26,722 nt of DNA, taken from contig CADCUZ010000123.1 of NCBI GenBank assembly GCA_902806015.1, forward strand, positions 1 through 26,722, written 5' to 3'. The notes under the pieces are model-generated. The model searched no databases and had not been told where the DNA came from. It was given only the letters and a program-made list of their open reading frames with translations. The position numbers were made by a program, and so were the translations under genes. Origin of the DNA: an uncultured Rubrobacteraceae bacterium. GTDB taxonomy: Bacteria > Actinomycetota > Rubrobacteria > Rubrobacterales > Rubrobacteraceae. Below are positions 1 through 7,111 of the stretch, one piece after another. Every line of letters starts with the position of its first letter. The stretch's first letter is position 1.

Positions 1-141
1 GCTCGCGGCGACGGCCTCCTGGATCTCCCACCCCCCCGCGTACACCAGCCCCGGCACGAACACGATCCCGCCGCCCACCCCGACGAGCCCGGAGAGGATC
101 CCGCCGACGACGCCGATGACGCCCAGAATCGATAGCTGCAT
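1..141 (-). CDS. TauE/SafE family permease, N-terminal fragment
   Basis: The gene runs off the left edge, so only the first 47 residues are present. They form a hydrophobic helix followed by a glycine-rich loop, with the motif GLVGVGGGIVFVPGL, typical of the first repeat of TauE/SafE (DUF81) permeases. These inner-membrane proteins export sulfite or other small anions, or have unknown cargo; the substrate cannot be told from this piece. The ATG is well supported by GGAGGT seven bases upstream on the minus strand. The reading frame is open to the window edge. The gene precedes nothing in its own direction within the window. The family call is fairly sure; any specific function is not. Confidence 0.72.
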   Translation of the reverse strand, partial: MQLSILGVIGVVGGILSGLVGVGGGIVFVPGLVYAGGWEIQEAVAAS

Positions 142-173
142 GAGGTCCACCTCCCCATTCTAGCGGAGGTTTC

Positions 174-824
174 TCAGGCCGCTTGGCGGGACCTCCGCCA
201 GCGCCATAAGAGGTAGGCCGCGCCCGCGACGAACGCCACCGCGACCGCGTAATCCAGGTAGTGGAGGAAGTCCCCGATCCTCTCCCAGTTCTCCCCTAGC
301 ACGTACCCGAGGTAGGTCAGCGCGAAGACCCACGGTATGCACCCGAGAAGGGTGTAAACGCTGAACTTGGTGAGGTTCATCCGCGCCGTCCCCGCCGGGA
401 AAGAGATAAACGTGCGTACGACGGGCAGACAGCGGGAGACGAAGACTGTTAACTCGCCGTACCTGTCGAACCACTTCTCGGCTACCTCCAGGTGGTGGGC
501 CCTCACGCCGACGTACTTGCCGTAGCGAAACCACAGCTCGCGCCCACCCCACAGCCCAACAAAGTAAGCCACCCAGGAGCCGACCAGGTTCCCGAGGACT
601 CCGGCCGCTACGGCGGCCGGCAGGGTCATCCTGTCCTCGGAGACGAGGTAGCCGGCGAAGGGCGAGATGGCCTCAGACGGGATCAGGACGCCCATGCTCT
701 CGAGCAACATCAGCACGAAGACCGCCGGCGTCCCGTAACCGCCGATGGTCTCCGTCACGAAGTGTATGAGCGGGGCGAGGATCGTTTCGAGCACGAGGGT
801 GAAGCTAACACCTCGTCGGCGCAA
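174..824 (-). CDS. DedA family membrane protein
   Basis: This 216-residue protein matches the DedA/SNARE-associated (VTT) family of inner-membrane proteins, now linked to flipping of phospholipids or undecaprenyl phosphate. Visible signs are the opening helix with MLLESMGVLIPSEAI, the amphipathic stretch FVSRCLPVVRTFISFPAG containing the conserved arginine and proline, and two C-terminal membrane helices ending in a basic tail. The length is normal. The start is uncertain: an in-frame TAG lies one codon before the TTG at 824, so the start is that TTG or a GTG ten codons later, and neither has a strong ribosome binding site. The gene stands alone, 32 bases from the start of the TauE-type gene on the same strand, so the two may be co-transcribed. 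Confidence 0.9.
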   Translation of the reverse strand: MRRRGVSFTLVLETILAPLIHFVTETIGGYGTPAVFVLMLLESMGVLIPSEAISPFAGYLVSEDRMTLPAAVAAGVLGNLVGSWVAYFVGLWGGRELWFRYGKYVGVRAHHLEVAEKWFDRYGELTVFVSRCLPVVRTFISFPAGTARMNLTKFSVYTLLGCIPWVFALTYLGYVLGENWERIGDFLHYLDYAVAVAFVAGAAYLLWRWRRSRQAA

Positions 825-974
825 TTTCTACCGGCGGGTCGGTTCCTCAGGCGCCGCTCGGAGGCCCGGATCCTCCGTAAGCAGGGAGTATTGGGGCGCG
901 GTCCAAGATCGGCGGGGGGTCGGGGGTCTCCGCCGCATCGGCCACGGACGGCTCCGCCGCGGCCGGTGGAGGCC

Positions 975-1312
975 GGTTCGGTTCTCCGCGATCAGCCTCA
1001 CCGTGTTCACGATGCTGGTGAGGCTGGCGTCCTCGCCAAGCACATCCTCGGCCCCGGCGTCGAGCGCCCGTTCGGGGTTTTGGCCGCGCTCAAGGGGAGT
1101 ATCCGGGAGTTTGGGTTTGTCGCCCGCAGCTCGCGCGTAACCCCCGTCCCGTCCCCATCGGGCAGCCCGAGGTCGACCACGGCCACATCGAAGCCGGTGC
1201 CCTATGAGGCACGCGCCTCCCCCACGCGCCCGGCCTGCGTCGTCGCTTCGCAATGCGGCTCCCGCTCGATCTTGAAGGCGAGCGCCTTGCGAAACGCCGC
1301 GTGGTTTTCGGT
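975..1312 (-). pseudogene. decayed NarL/FixJ-type response regulator receiver domain
   Basis: Read on the minus strand, two frames together spell a receiver domain. The first frame gives HAAFRKALAFKIEREP, then a TAG stop at 1202-1204, then FDVAVVDLGLPDGDG with the phosphorylatable aspartate, then TRELRATNPNSRILPLSA. Near 1070-1090 the frame changes, and the next frame gives NPERALDAGAEDVLGEDASL followed by IVNTVRLIAENR. The usual N-terminal VDDH acidic pocket and the C-terminal LuxR-type helix-turn-helix are not recognisable. A stop plus a frameshift plus missing ends means this is a dead remnant. The rest of the 825-1483 gap holds no gene that I can see, apart from the polX promoter. Confidence 0.75.
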
Positions 1313-1443
1313 AGGAAAGTACGCTTCGTTCCCGCCTCTCGTTCCCGCCCCTTCTTCGTTAGATGCCACCATACTCTCAGATCGCCCCGCCTGCTGCGTC
1401 ACACGAAAGGAAGATTTTGCCTCGGCCTGGGGTGTACCCCACG

Positions 1444-1449
1444 TATAAT
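1444..1449 (+). promoter_or_regulatory. -10 element of the polX promoter
   Basis: A perfect TATAAT lies 35 bases before the polX TTG start. No convincing -35 hexamer is found at 16-18 bp spacing; TTGCCT at 1417-1422 is too far away. This is inferred from sequence only. Confidence 0.45.
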
Positions 1450-1483
1450 CCTCGTCAGACGATTTACGAGGAGGGTCCGCGGG

Positions 1484-3199
1484 TTGCACAACAACGACGT
1501 GGTACGGACACTTGAGACCATCGTGGCGCTCATGGAGATCAAAGACGAATCGTACTACAGGGTGCTCGCCTACCAGCGGGCGGCCGAGTCCGTCTCTGCC
1601 CTGGGCCGCCCCGTCCGGGAGGTCGAGGACCTGACGACGCTCCCCCACGTCGGCGGGACGACGGCCGAGGTGATCCGGGCCCTCGCCGAAGACCGGACCC
1701 CCCAGATCCTCGCCGACCTCTCTGAGGAGGTGCCGACGGGTCTGGTCGAGGTAACCCGCCTGCCGGGCGTCGGCCCGCGCACGGCCGGCAGGCTCTGGCG
1801 CGAGCTGGGCGTAACGAGCGTCGAGGAGGTCGCGAGCCTCAAAGAGGGCCGCCTCGCCTCGCTCAAAGGCTTCGGCAAGAAGAGCGAGGACCGAATACTT
1901 TCGGCCGCCCGCACGTACAACTCCAGAGAACGACGCATGCTCCTGAACGAGGCGAGCGCCCTGGGGAACCACGTCCTCCAATTCGTCCGCTCGCACCCCG
2001 CCACCGAACGGGCCGACCTGGCCGGCTCCCTGCGCCGCATGAAGGAGACGATAGGCGACCTCGACATCGTCGCCGCGAGCTCGGACCCCGCCTCCCTTGC
2101 CGACGCCTTCGCCGGCGCCCCCTTCGCCGACGAGGTCCTCGCCCACGGCCCGAAGAAGGTGTACATCGTCTGCAACGGGGTAGAGGTGGACCTCCGCATC
2201 GTGGCCCCCGAGGCCTACGGCTCGCTCCTGCACCACTTCACCGGCGGGCAGGCCCACAACATCGTGCTGCGCGAGCGGGCCGTAAAAAGGGGCATCAACA
2301 TCTCCGAGTACGGCCTCGCAAAGGCCGGCACCGGCCAATACGAGCCCCTCGCCACAGAGGAAGAGCTCTACTCGAAGTTGGACCTGCCGTACATCCCGCC
2401 GGAGCTTCGGGAGGACGCGGGCGAGATCGAGGCCGGTGAGAAGGGCGAGCTCCCCGACCTCGTCCAGACCGAAGACCTCAGGGGCGACCTGCACGTCCAC
2501 ACCAACTACTCGGACGGCAAGGGCACTATAGAGAGTATGGCCGAGGCCGCCATCGACCTCGGCTACGAGTACCTCGTCTTCTGCGACCACTCCCAGAGCC
2601 TGCGGGTGGCCAACGGCCTCCCGCCCGAGCGCCTCAAGAAGAAGTTGCAAGCCGTGAGGAAAGCCGACGAGAAGTACGGGGAGATCCACCTCCTCTGCGG
2701 CTCGGAGGTGGACATCCTGAAAGACGGCGCCCTCGATTACGGGGACGACCTCCTCGCCGAGCTCGACTTCGTGGTCGCGAGCGTCCACACCTCCTTCGGC
2801 ATCGGCGAGGAGGCGATGGCAGAGCGTATCGTCCGGGCCATGAACAACCCCTACGTCCGGGTTATCGGCCACCCGACGGGCCGCATCCTGGGGCGCCGCG
2901 ACCCGTACGAGGTGGACGTTTCGCGCCTCATCCGGGAGGCCGCCGCCACGAACACCGTACTCGAGCTGAACTCCTACCCCGACCGCCTCGACCTCGCCGT
3001 CCCGTACGTCAGGCAGGCCATAGAGGCCGGTGTGGAGATCTCTATAGACACCGACGCCCACGACGAGAGCGCCCTCGGCATGATGAAGTACGGGGTCTCC
3101 CAGGCCAGAAGGGCGTGGGTGGAGAGGGACAGGGTCATCAACTGCATGCCCTGGGAGGACTTTGAGGGTTACCTGAGAGAGGGGAAAGGGGCAGGATGA
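1484..3199 (+). CDS. polX: DNA polymerase X with PHP domain (PolX)
   Basis: This 571-residue protein is a bacterial family X DNA polymerase fused to a PHP metallo-hydrolase, as in Bacillus YshC; the length is normal. It fills gaps in base excision repair, and the PHP part gives 3'-5' exonuclease and AP-site activity. The N-terminal 8-kDa-like and helix-hairpin-helix part includes LPGVGPRTAGRLW. The nucleotidyltransferase core has GSLRRMKETIGDLDIV, with metal ligands near Asp192 and Asp194 and a third at about Asp236. The PHP domain begins near residue 334 with GDLHVHTNYSDG and continues with FCDHS, GSEVDIL, SVHTSF, GHPTGR and DTDAHD. The TTG start is chosen because GAGGAGGG lies eight bases upstream and homology begins right there. 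Its stop overlaps the ATG of a broken efflux gene. Confidence 0.95.
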   Translation: MHNNDVVRTLETIVALMEIKDESYYRVLAYQRAAESVSALGRPVREVEDLTTLPHVGGTTAEVIRALAEDRTPQILADLSEEVPTGLVEVTRLPGVGPRTAGRLWRELGVTSVEEVASLKEGRLASLKGFGKKSEDRILSAARTYNSRERRMLLNEASALGNHVLQFVRSHPATERADLAGSLRRMKETIGDLDIVAASSDPASLADAFAGAPFADEVLAHGPKKVYIVCNGVEVDLRIVAPEAYGSLLHHFTGGQAHNIVLRERAVKRGINISEYGLAKAGTGQYEPLATEEELYSKLDLPYIPPELREDAGEIEAGEKGELPDLVQTEDLRGDLHVHTNYSDGKGTIESMAEAAIDLGYEYLVFCDHSQSLRVANGLPPERLKKKLQAVRKADEKYGEIHLLCGSEVDILKDGALDYGDDLLAELDFVVASVHTSFGIGEEAMAERIVRAMNNPYVRVIGHPTGRILGRRDPYEVDVSRLIREAAATNTVLELNSYPDRLDLAVPYVRQAIEAGVEISIDTDAHDESALGMMKYGVSQARRAWVERDRVINCMPWEDFEGYLREGKGAG

Positions 3200-3535
3200 C
3201 CTGGGTCATCCTGTTCGTTGCCGGCTTCCTCGAGATCGGCTTCGCCATCGGCGTGAAATATTCAGAAGCCTTCTCGCGCCTGTGGCCCACTCTCGGCATG
3301 CTCCTCGCCGGCGGCCTGGGCTTCTACCTGCCCTCCGCCACGATGATGAAGAGCCTCCCGGCCGGCACCGCCTACGCGGTCTAGACCGGCATCGGGGCCA
3401 CGGGCACGGTAGCCGTCGGCATCCTGCTGCTCGGCGAGTCTCGGCCAGCCCCGTCAGGATCGCCTCGTTGGCCCTGATCGTGGCCGGCGGCGTCGGACTG
3501 CGGCTCGCCTGGGAGGGGTCTCGGGCTGCACGCAT
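3196..3535 (+). pseudogene. broken SMR efflux gene (SugE/EmrE-like)
   Basis: The ATG overlaps the polX stop (ATGA), so translation would be coupled. The first 62 residues are a normal small multidrug resistance protein: ILFVAGFLEIGFAIGVKYS carries the membrane glutamate of the family, and the frame proceeds to LPAGTAYAV. At that point the conserved tryptophan (TGG) of the GTAYAVWTGIG motif is TAG (3382-3384). Reading past it gives TGIGATGTVAVGILLLGES, then a single-base frameshift near 3436-3440, after which the third frame yields SPVRIASLALIVAGGVGLRL. Summed length is about 108 residues, as in intact SMR proteins. One nonsense mutation plus one frameshift indicates a recent pseudogene. The remaining bases to 3623 hold no supported gene. 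Confidence 0.85.
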
Positions 3536-3623
3536 CAGGGAGACGTCGGGCGGACGTCCGCGCAGGAACACCCAGCCGCCAACCGCGAGGCCGATGGCCG
3601 ATACCTGCAAGCCCACGCCTCCC

Positions 3624-4064
3624 CTACGGGGTTTCGTTGAAGTTCAGCCAGTACCATCCCAGGTACTGCATCGCCTCCGAGAACCTGCCGAAATCCGCCG
3701 GTTTGGTGACGTAGGAGTTGGCGCCGAGCTCGTAGCCTTTCACGACGTCTTTGTGCTTGTTTGAGGAAGAGAAGAGGATGACGGGGACGAGGTGCGTCCG
3801 TTGGTCTTCTCTGAGTCGTTCGAGGACCTGGAGGCCGCCCATATTGGGCAGGTTTACGTCCAGGAGGACGAACTCCGGGATAACGCTGGCGTCGCGGCCG
3901 GAGTAGGGGCCGGAGCCGAACATGTAGTCGAGGGCGTCCTCGCCCGTCCCCGAGATGACCACCTCGTCCACCTCGGCGACTATGCCGTGCTTGCGGAGGG
4001 CGCGCATCGCCAGGATCACCTGGTCCTCGTCGTCCTCCACGAGCAGTATGTTCCTCTCGCCCAC
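3624..4064 (-). CDS. single-domain response regulator (Rcp1-like receiver)
   Basis: This 146-residue protein is a stand-alone receiver domain with no output domain. It has the acidic pair in ILLVEDDEDQ, the phospho-acceptor aspartate in FVLLDVNLPNMGG, the serine switch in VILFSSSN, and the lysine in SYVTKPADF. The long insert after helix 1 (SGTGEDALDYMFGSGPYSGRD) is typical of Rcp1-type regulators that pair with phytochromes or other hybrid kinases. It would pass a phosphoryl group or a protein contact onward. No kinase lies nearby, so the partner is unknown. The GTG start at 4064 is preferred to the longer frame because GAGAGGAAGG precedes it, homology begins there, and a TATAAT sits 35 bases upstream. 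Confidence 0.88.
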   Translation of the reverse strand: MGERNILLVEDDEDQVILAMRALRKHGIVAEVDEVVISGTGEDALDYMFGSGPYSGRDASVIPEFVLLDVNLPNMGGLQVLERLREDQRTHLVPVILFSSSNKHKDVVKGYELGANSYVTKPADFGRFSEAMQYLGWYWLNFNETP

Positions 4065-4098
4065 GCCTTCCTCTCCCGCGTCAGGCCTCCGTCGGCGA

Positions 4099-4104
4099 AT
4101 TATA
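4099..4104 (-). promoter_or_regulatory. -10 element for the response regulator
   Basis: A perfect TATAAT on the minus strand lies 35 bases before the GTG start, which implies a leader of roughly 28 bases. The -35 region is not recognisable. It separates this gene from upstream trxB. Confidence 0.5.
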
Positions 4105-4125
4105 GCGGTAGCGGGATGTGCTTCG

Positions 4126-4163
4126 CCTTCCACGGAAGGGCCCCGGCGTTTCCGCGGGGGCCC
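4126..4163 (-). terminator. double hairpin after trxB
   Basis: Thirty bases past the trxB stop, the minus strand forms a very stable hairpin at 4138-4163. Its GGGCCCC and GGGGCCC arms continue through one mismatch to a three-pair GCG/CGC stem closed by a GAAA tetraloop. A second, abutting inverted repeat CCTTCC/GGAAGG lies at 4126-4139. There is no run of T, so this may be a non-canonical intrinsic terminator or a Rho-linked structure. The position between two genes with separate promoters supports a terminator. Confidence 0.5.
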
Positions 4164-4193
4164 GATCGACGCTCTCGTTCCGTCGGCGCCCCC

Positions 4194-5195
4194 TTAGCGG
4201 GCGACGCTCCCTTTGACGTCCTTCTCGGCCGTCCACACTCCCGGGTCCTCGGCGTGGTCGGCCTCGCCCTGCTCTTCCAGCCAGCGCTCGGCATCGATGG
4301 CGGCGCGGCAGCCGTCGGCCGCGGCGGTGACGGCCTGGCGGTAGCGCGTGTCCGAGACGTCGCCCGCGGCGAAGACGCCGGGGACGCTCGTCATGGTGTG
4401 CTCCTTCTGGAGCACGTACCCCGATTCGTCGGTCTCGACCTGGCCCACAAAGAGCCCCGTCGCCGGCGCGTGGCCGATAGCCGCGAAGAAGCCGTCCACC
4501 GGGAGGGTCTTCTCCTCGCCTGTCTTGGTGTTCTTGATGCGGACGCCCTCGACGGTGGTCTCGCCCAGGATCTCTTCGACCGCCGTGTCGGTGATGAAGG
4601 TGATCTTCTCGTTCTTCCTGGCCCGGTTCAGCATGATCTTGGAGGCCCGGAACTCGTCGCGCCGGTGGATTAGGAAGACCTCGTCGGCGAACTTGGCGAG
4701 CACGCTCGCCTCCTCCATCGCCGTGTCCCCACCGCCGACGACCGCGACCTTTTTGCCCCTGAAGAAGAACGCGTCGCACGTCGCGCACCCGCTCACGCCC
4801 TTGCCAAACAACCGCTCCTCGCTCTGGAGGCCCAGCCACTTGGCCTGGGCACCCGTGGCGATGACGACCGTGCGCGCGAACACCGGCTCCCCCTCGCCCT
4901 CGGCCCAAAGCTTGAACGGCCGGCCCGAGAAGTCCACCCTCTCGACGTTGTCGGGGCGCATCTCGGCCCCGAAGCGGGCGGCCTGGGCCTCGAACTCGTC
5001 CATCATGTCAGGACCCATCACCCCGTCCTTGTAGCCGGGGTAGTTCTCCACGTCGGAGGTGAGCATGAGCTGGCCGCCGCTCTCGAATCCCTGGAAGACC
5101 AGCGTCTGGAGGTTCGCCCGCGCGGCGTAGAGCGCGGCGGTGTACCCGGCCGGCCCCGAACCAACTATGACGATGTCGTAAGTCTTTTCCGGCAT
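4194..5195 (-). CDS. trxB: thioredoxin-disulfide reductase
   Basis: This 333-residue FAD enzyme uses NADPH to reduce thioredoxin in the cytoplasm. The N-terminal FAD-binding GSGPAGYTAALYAAR is at residues 12-26. The redox-active pair is Cys137 and Cys140 in SGCATCDA. The NADPH-binding loop VVGGGDTAMEEA follows at about 152, with the HRRDEFRAS dinucleotide-phosphate loop, and the second FAD motif GVFAAGDVSD is near the C-terminus. The ATG at 5195 is chosen because GAGGAG lies eight bases upstream and homology begins at PEKTYDIVIVG; the frame extends further but without family similarity. A TAGAAT hexamer at 5234-5239 may be its -10. No thioredoxin gene is adjacent. The C-terminal tail of about 25 acidic, hydrophilic residues is slightly longer than usual. 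Confidence 0.96.
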   Translation of the reverse strand: MPEKTYDIVIVGSGPAGYTAALYAARANLQTLVFQGFESGGQLMLTSDVENYPGYKDGVMGPDMMDEFEAQAARFGAEMRPDNVERVDFSGRPFKLWAEGEGEPVFARTVVIATGAQAKWLGLQSEERLFGKGVSGCATCDAFFFRGKKVAVVGGGDTAMEEASVLAKFADEVFLIHRRDEFRASKIMLNRARKNEKITFITDTAVEEILGETTVEGVRIKNTKTGEEKTLPVDGFFAAIGHAPATGLFVGQVETDESGYVLQKEHTMTSVPGVFAAGDVSDTRYRQAVTAAADGCRAAIDAERWLEEQGEADHAEDPGVWTAEKDVKGSVAR

Positions 5196-5233
5196 CCTGC
5201 ACGCTCCTCGCGTATGAAATTTGCAACACCCTG

Positions 5234-5239
5234 ATTCTA
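5234..5239 (-). promoter_or_regulatory. possible -10 element of trxB
   Basis: TAGAAT on the minus strand lies about 38 bases before the trxB ATG, inside the only AT-rich stretch between trxB and purK. No good -35 hexamer is visible at normal spacing, and I found no clear SigR-type GGAAT/GTT pair. Confidence 0.3.
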
Positions 5240-5293
5240 GTACATCTTGCAAACCGTAAGTGTCAGATGTTCACAAGCGAGGGCCGTCGGCCC

Positions 5294-6451
5294 TCAGCTT
5301 TCGGCCCCCGGCCCGCCCTTCCGGCGCGCGGCGTTTCGCGCGCCCAGAACCCTCCGTACCGCCTCTTCGGGCGTGGAGGCGCGTACGGTTAGGTGGCCCA
5401 TTTTGCGGCCGGGGCGGGGTTCCCTTTTTCCGTAGAGGTGGAGGGAGGCACCGGGGGCGGCGAGGGCGGCGGGCCAGTCCGGCTCGCCGCCCGTCCAGAG
5501 ATCGCCGAGGAGGTTCGCCATCGCGGCGGGTTCGGCGCGGTGGGTGCTGCCGAGCGGCAGGCCGCAGACGGCGCGGAGCTGCTGCTCGAACTGGGAGGTG
5601 GCCGCGCCCTCGATGGTCCAGTGCCCCGAGTTGTGGGGCCTCGGCGCGATCTCGTTGACGAGGAGTTCGCCCCCGGCAGCAAGGAAGAACTCGACGCAAG
5701 CCGCTCCCACCACGCCCAGCTCCTCGAAGATGCCGCCCGTGATACCCACTGCCTCCTGCTCGACCCCGGGCGGCACCCCGGCCGGCGCGACCGTCAGGTC
5801 CAGGATGTGCCTGTGGTGGGTGTTCCGCACTGCCCCGTAGTGGGCGAACGACCCGTCGAGCCCGCGGGAGGCCACCACGGAGATCTCCATCTCGAAGCCC
5901 ACCCACGCCTCCAGCACGGCCTCGCCTCCGAGGGCGTCCCAGGCCGCATCGGCGTCTTCGGGGGTCGAGATCCTCGTCTGCCCTTTGCCGTCGTAGCCGA
6001 AGCCCGCCGTCTTGAGCACCGCGGGAACCCCGACCTCCTCGACCGCGGCGGCGAGCGAGGCCCGGTCCGCCACCCCCCGAAAGGCCGCCACCGGGAACCC
6101 GGCCCCCCGCAGGAACTCCTTCTCCCGCAACCGGTTCTGTGTGGTTCGGAGCGCCCGGAGCCCCGGCCGCACCGGCACCAGGGAAGACAACTCCTCCACC
6201 GTCTCGGCGGGTATGTTCTCGAACTCCAAGGTGACGGCGTCCACGGAGCGGCCAAACCCTCGGACGGCCTCCAGGTCGTCGTAGTGGGCGCCCCACTCGC
6301 GGTTGGAGACCCGGCCCGCCGGGCTGTCGGCGTCGGGGGAGAAGACGTGTACCCGGTAGCCCATCCTTCGGGCTACGAGCGTCAGCATCCGGCCGAGCTG
6401 GCCGCCCCCGAGCACGCCGACGGCGGCACCGGGCAGGAGCGGTCCGTTCAT
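5294..6451 (-). CDS. purK: N5-carboxyaminoimidazole ribonucleotide synthase
   Basis: This 385-residue ATP-grasp enzyme converts aminoimidazole ribonucleotide, ATP and bicarbonate to N5-CAIR in de novo purine synthesis. Diagnostic stretches are [20 protein letters not shown] at residues 12-31, [15 protein letters not shown], the ATP-binding loop [17 protein letters not shown], the phosphate and metal segment [19 protein letters not shown], and the C-terminal [17 protein letters not shown]. Length is normal for PurK. Its ATG overlaps the purE stop by four bases, so the pair is translationally coupled. Product passes directly to PurE. The last residues are a low-complexity, basic tail. Confidence 0.97.
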   Translation of the reverse strand: MNGPLLPGAAVGVLGGGQLGRMLTLVARRMGYRVHVFSPDADSPAGRVSNREWGAHYDDLEAVRGFGRSVDAVTLEFENIPAETVEELSSLVPVRPGLRALRTTQNRLREKEFLRGAGFPVAAFRGVADRASLAAAVEEVGVPAVLKTAGFGYDGKGQTRISTPEDADAAWDALGGEAVLEAWVGFEMEISVVASRGLDGSFAHYGAVRNTHHRHILDLTVAPAGVPPGVEQEAVGITGGIFEELGVVGAACVEFFLAAGGELLVNEIAPRPHNSGHWTIEGAATSQFEQQLRAVCGLPLGSTHRAEPAAMANLLGDLWTGGEPDWPAALAAPGASLHLYGKREPRPGRKMGHLTVRASTPEEAVRRVLGARNAARRKGGPGAES

Positions 6452-6957
6452 TTGGGGTCCGGCAGATCGGAGCCAGCCGCCTTCTCGGCCTGCTCCCGTC
6501 GGAAGCGGCGCAGCGCGTCGCGCAGCGGGGGCCGGGCATTGGCGAGGATAGCTACCGCGAGCAGGGCGGCGTTCGTGGCGCCGGCTCGGCCGATGGCGAG
6601 GGTGCCGACGGGTACCCCGGCGGGCATCTGGGCGATCGAGAGGAGGGAATCTACGCCCTTGAGCGCCCGGCTCTCGACGGGGACGCCGAGCACCGGGACC
6701 GTGGTGTGGGCGGCGATCATGCCGGGCAGGTGCGCCGCGCCCCCGGCGCCGGCGACGATCACCTCAAGGCCGCGGTCCTCGGCCTCCTTCGCGTAGGACG
6801 CCATAAGATCGGGCGTCCGGTGGGCGGAGACCACGCGCCGCTCGTGCGCCACCCCGAAACGCTCCAGGGTCTCGGCGGCCTGGCGCATCGTCTCCCAGTC
6901 TGAGGCGCTGCCCATGACCACGCCCACCAAGGGTTCCGAAGGTCCTCTCTCGCTCAT
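6448..6957 (-). CDS. purE: N5-CAIR mutase, class I PurE
   Basis: This 169-residue protein catalyses N5-CAIR to CAIR rearrangement in purine synthesis, following PurK. The substrate-binding loop is [12 protein letters not shown] near residues 13-24, the catalytic histidine lies in VVSAHRTPD at about 43-51, and the [16 protein letters not shown] segment with LGVPVES completes the site. This is the bacterial mutase form, consistent with an adjacent purK. The ATG at 6957 is chosen because the protein then has the family's usual length; GGGAGGG lies close in front (a short spacing). A TATACT at 6981-6986 on the same strand is a reasonable -10. The gene is divergent from the ATP-grasp ligase gene. 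Confidence 0.97.
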   Translation of the reverse strand: MSERGPSEPLVGVVMGSASDWETMRQAAETLERFGVAHERRVVSAHRTPDLMASYAKEAEDRGLEVIVAGAGGAAHLPGMIAAHTTVPVLGVPVESRALKGVDSLLSIAQMPAGVPVGTLAIGRAGATNAALLAVAILANARPPLRDALRRFRREQAEKAAGSDLPDPK

Positions 6958-6980
6958 AACCCTCCCGGCTTTTTGGGGCC

Positions 6981-6986
6981 AGTATA
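6981..6986 (-). promoter_or_regulatory. -10 element of purEK
   Basis: TATACT on the minus strand lies 23 bases before the purE ATG in the short divergent gap. No purine riboswitch or clear PurR-type box is seen in the gap. Confidence 0.4.
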
Positions 6987-7111
6987 CGCACCAGCCCCGC
7001 CCAGGCCCTTCCACCGAAAAAAGATGTAACATGACGGACGACAGGTGGGAGAGCATGCGAGGTAGGCCTGGGCGGGCTTCCCTTGCGACGGACCTTGCCG
7101 GAGGTTGCATA

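Noticed and set aside
1202..3061. A 619-codon open frame on the minus strand opposite polX
   Set aside because: It is antisense to a clear DNA polymerase X gene; its composition (valine, glycine, leucine rich, no motif) is what high-GC antisense frames produce. Only its tail belongs to the response-regulator remnant.
3541..3623. Hydrophobic minus-strand ORF (SAIGLAVGGWVFLRG) between the SMR remnant and the response regulator
   Set aside because: It looks like a membrane segment but continues antisense through the SMR gene without motifs; most likely a chance frame.
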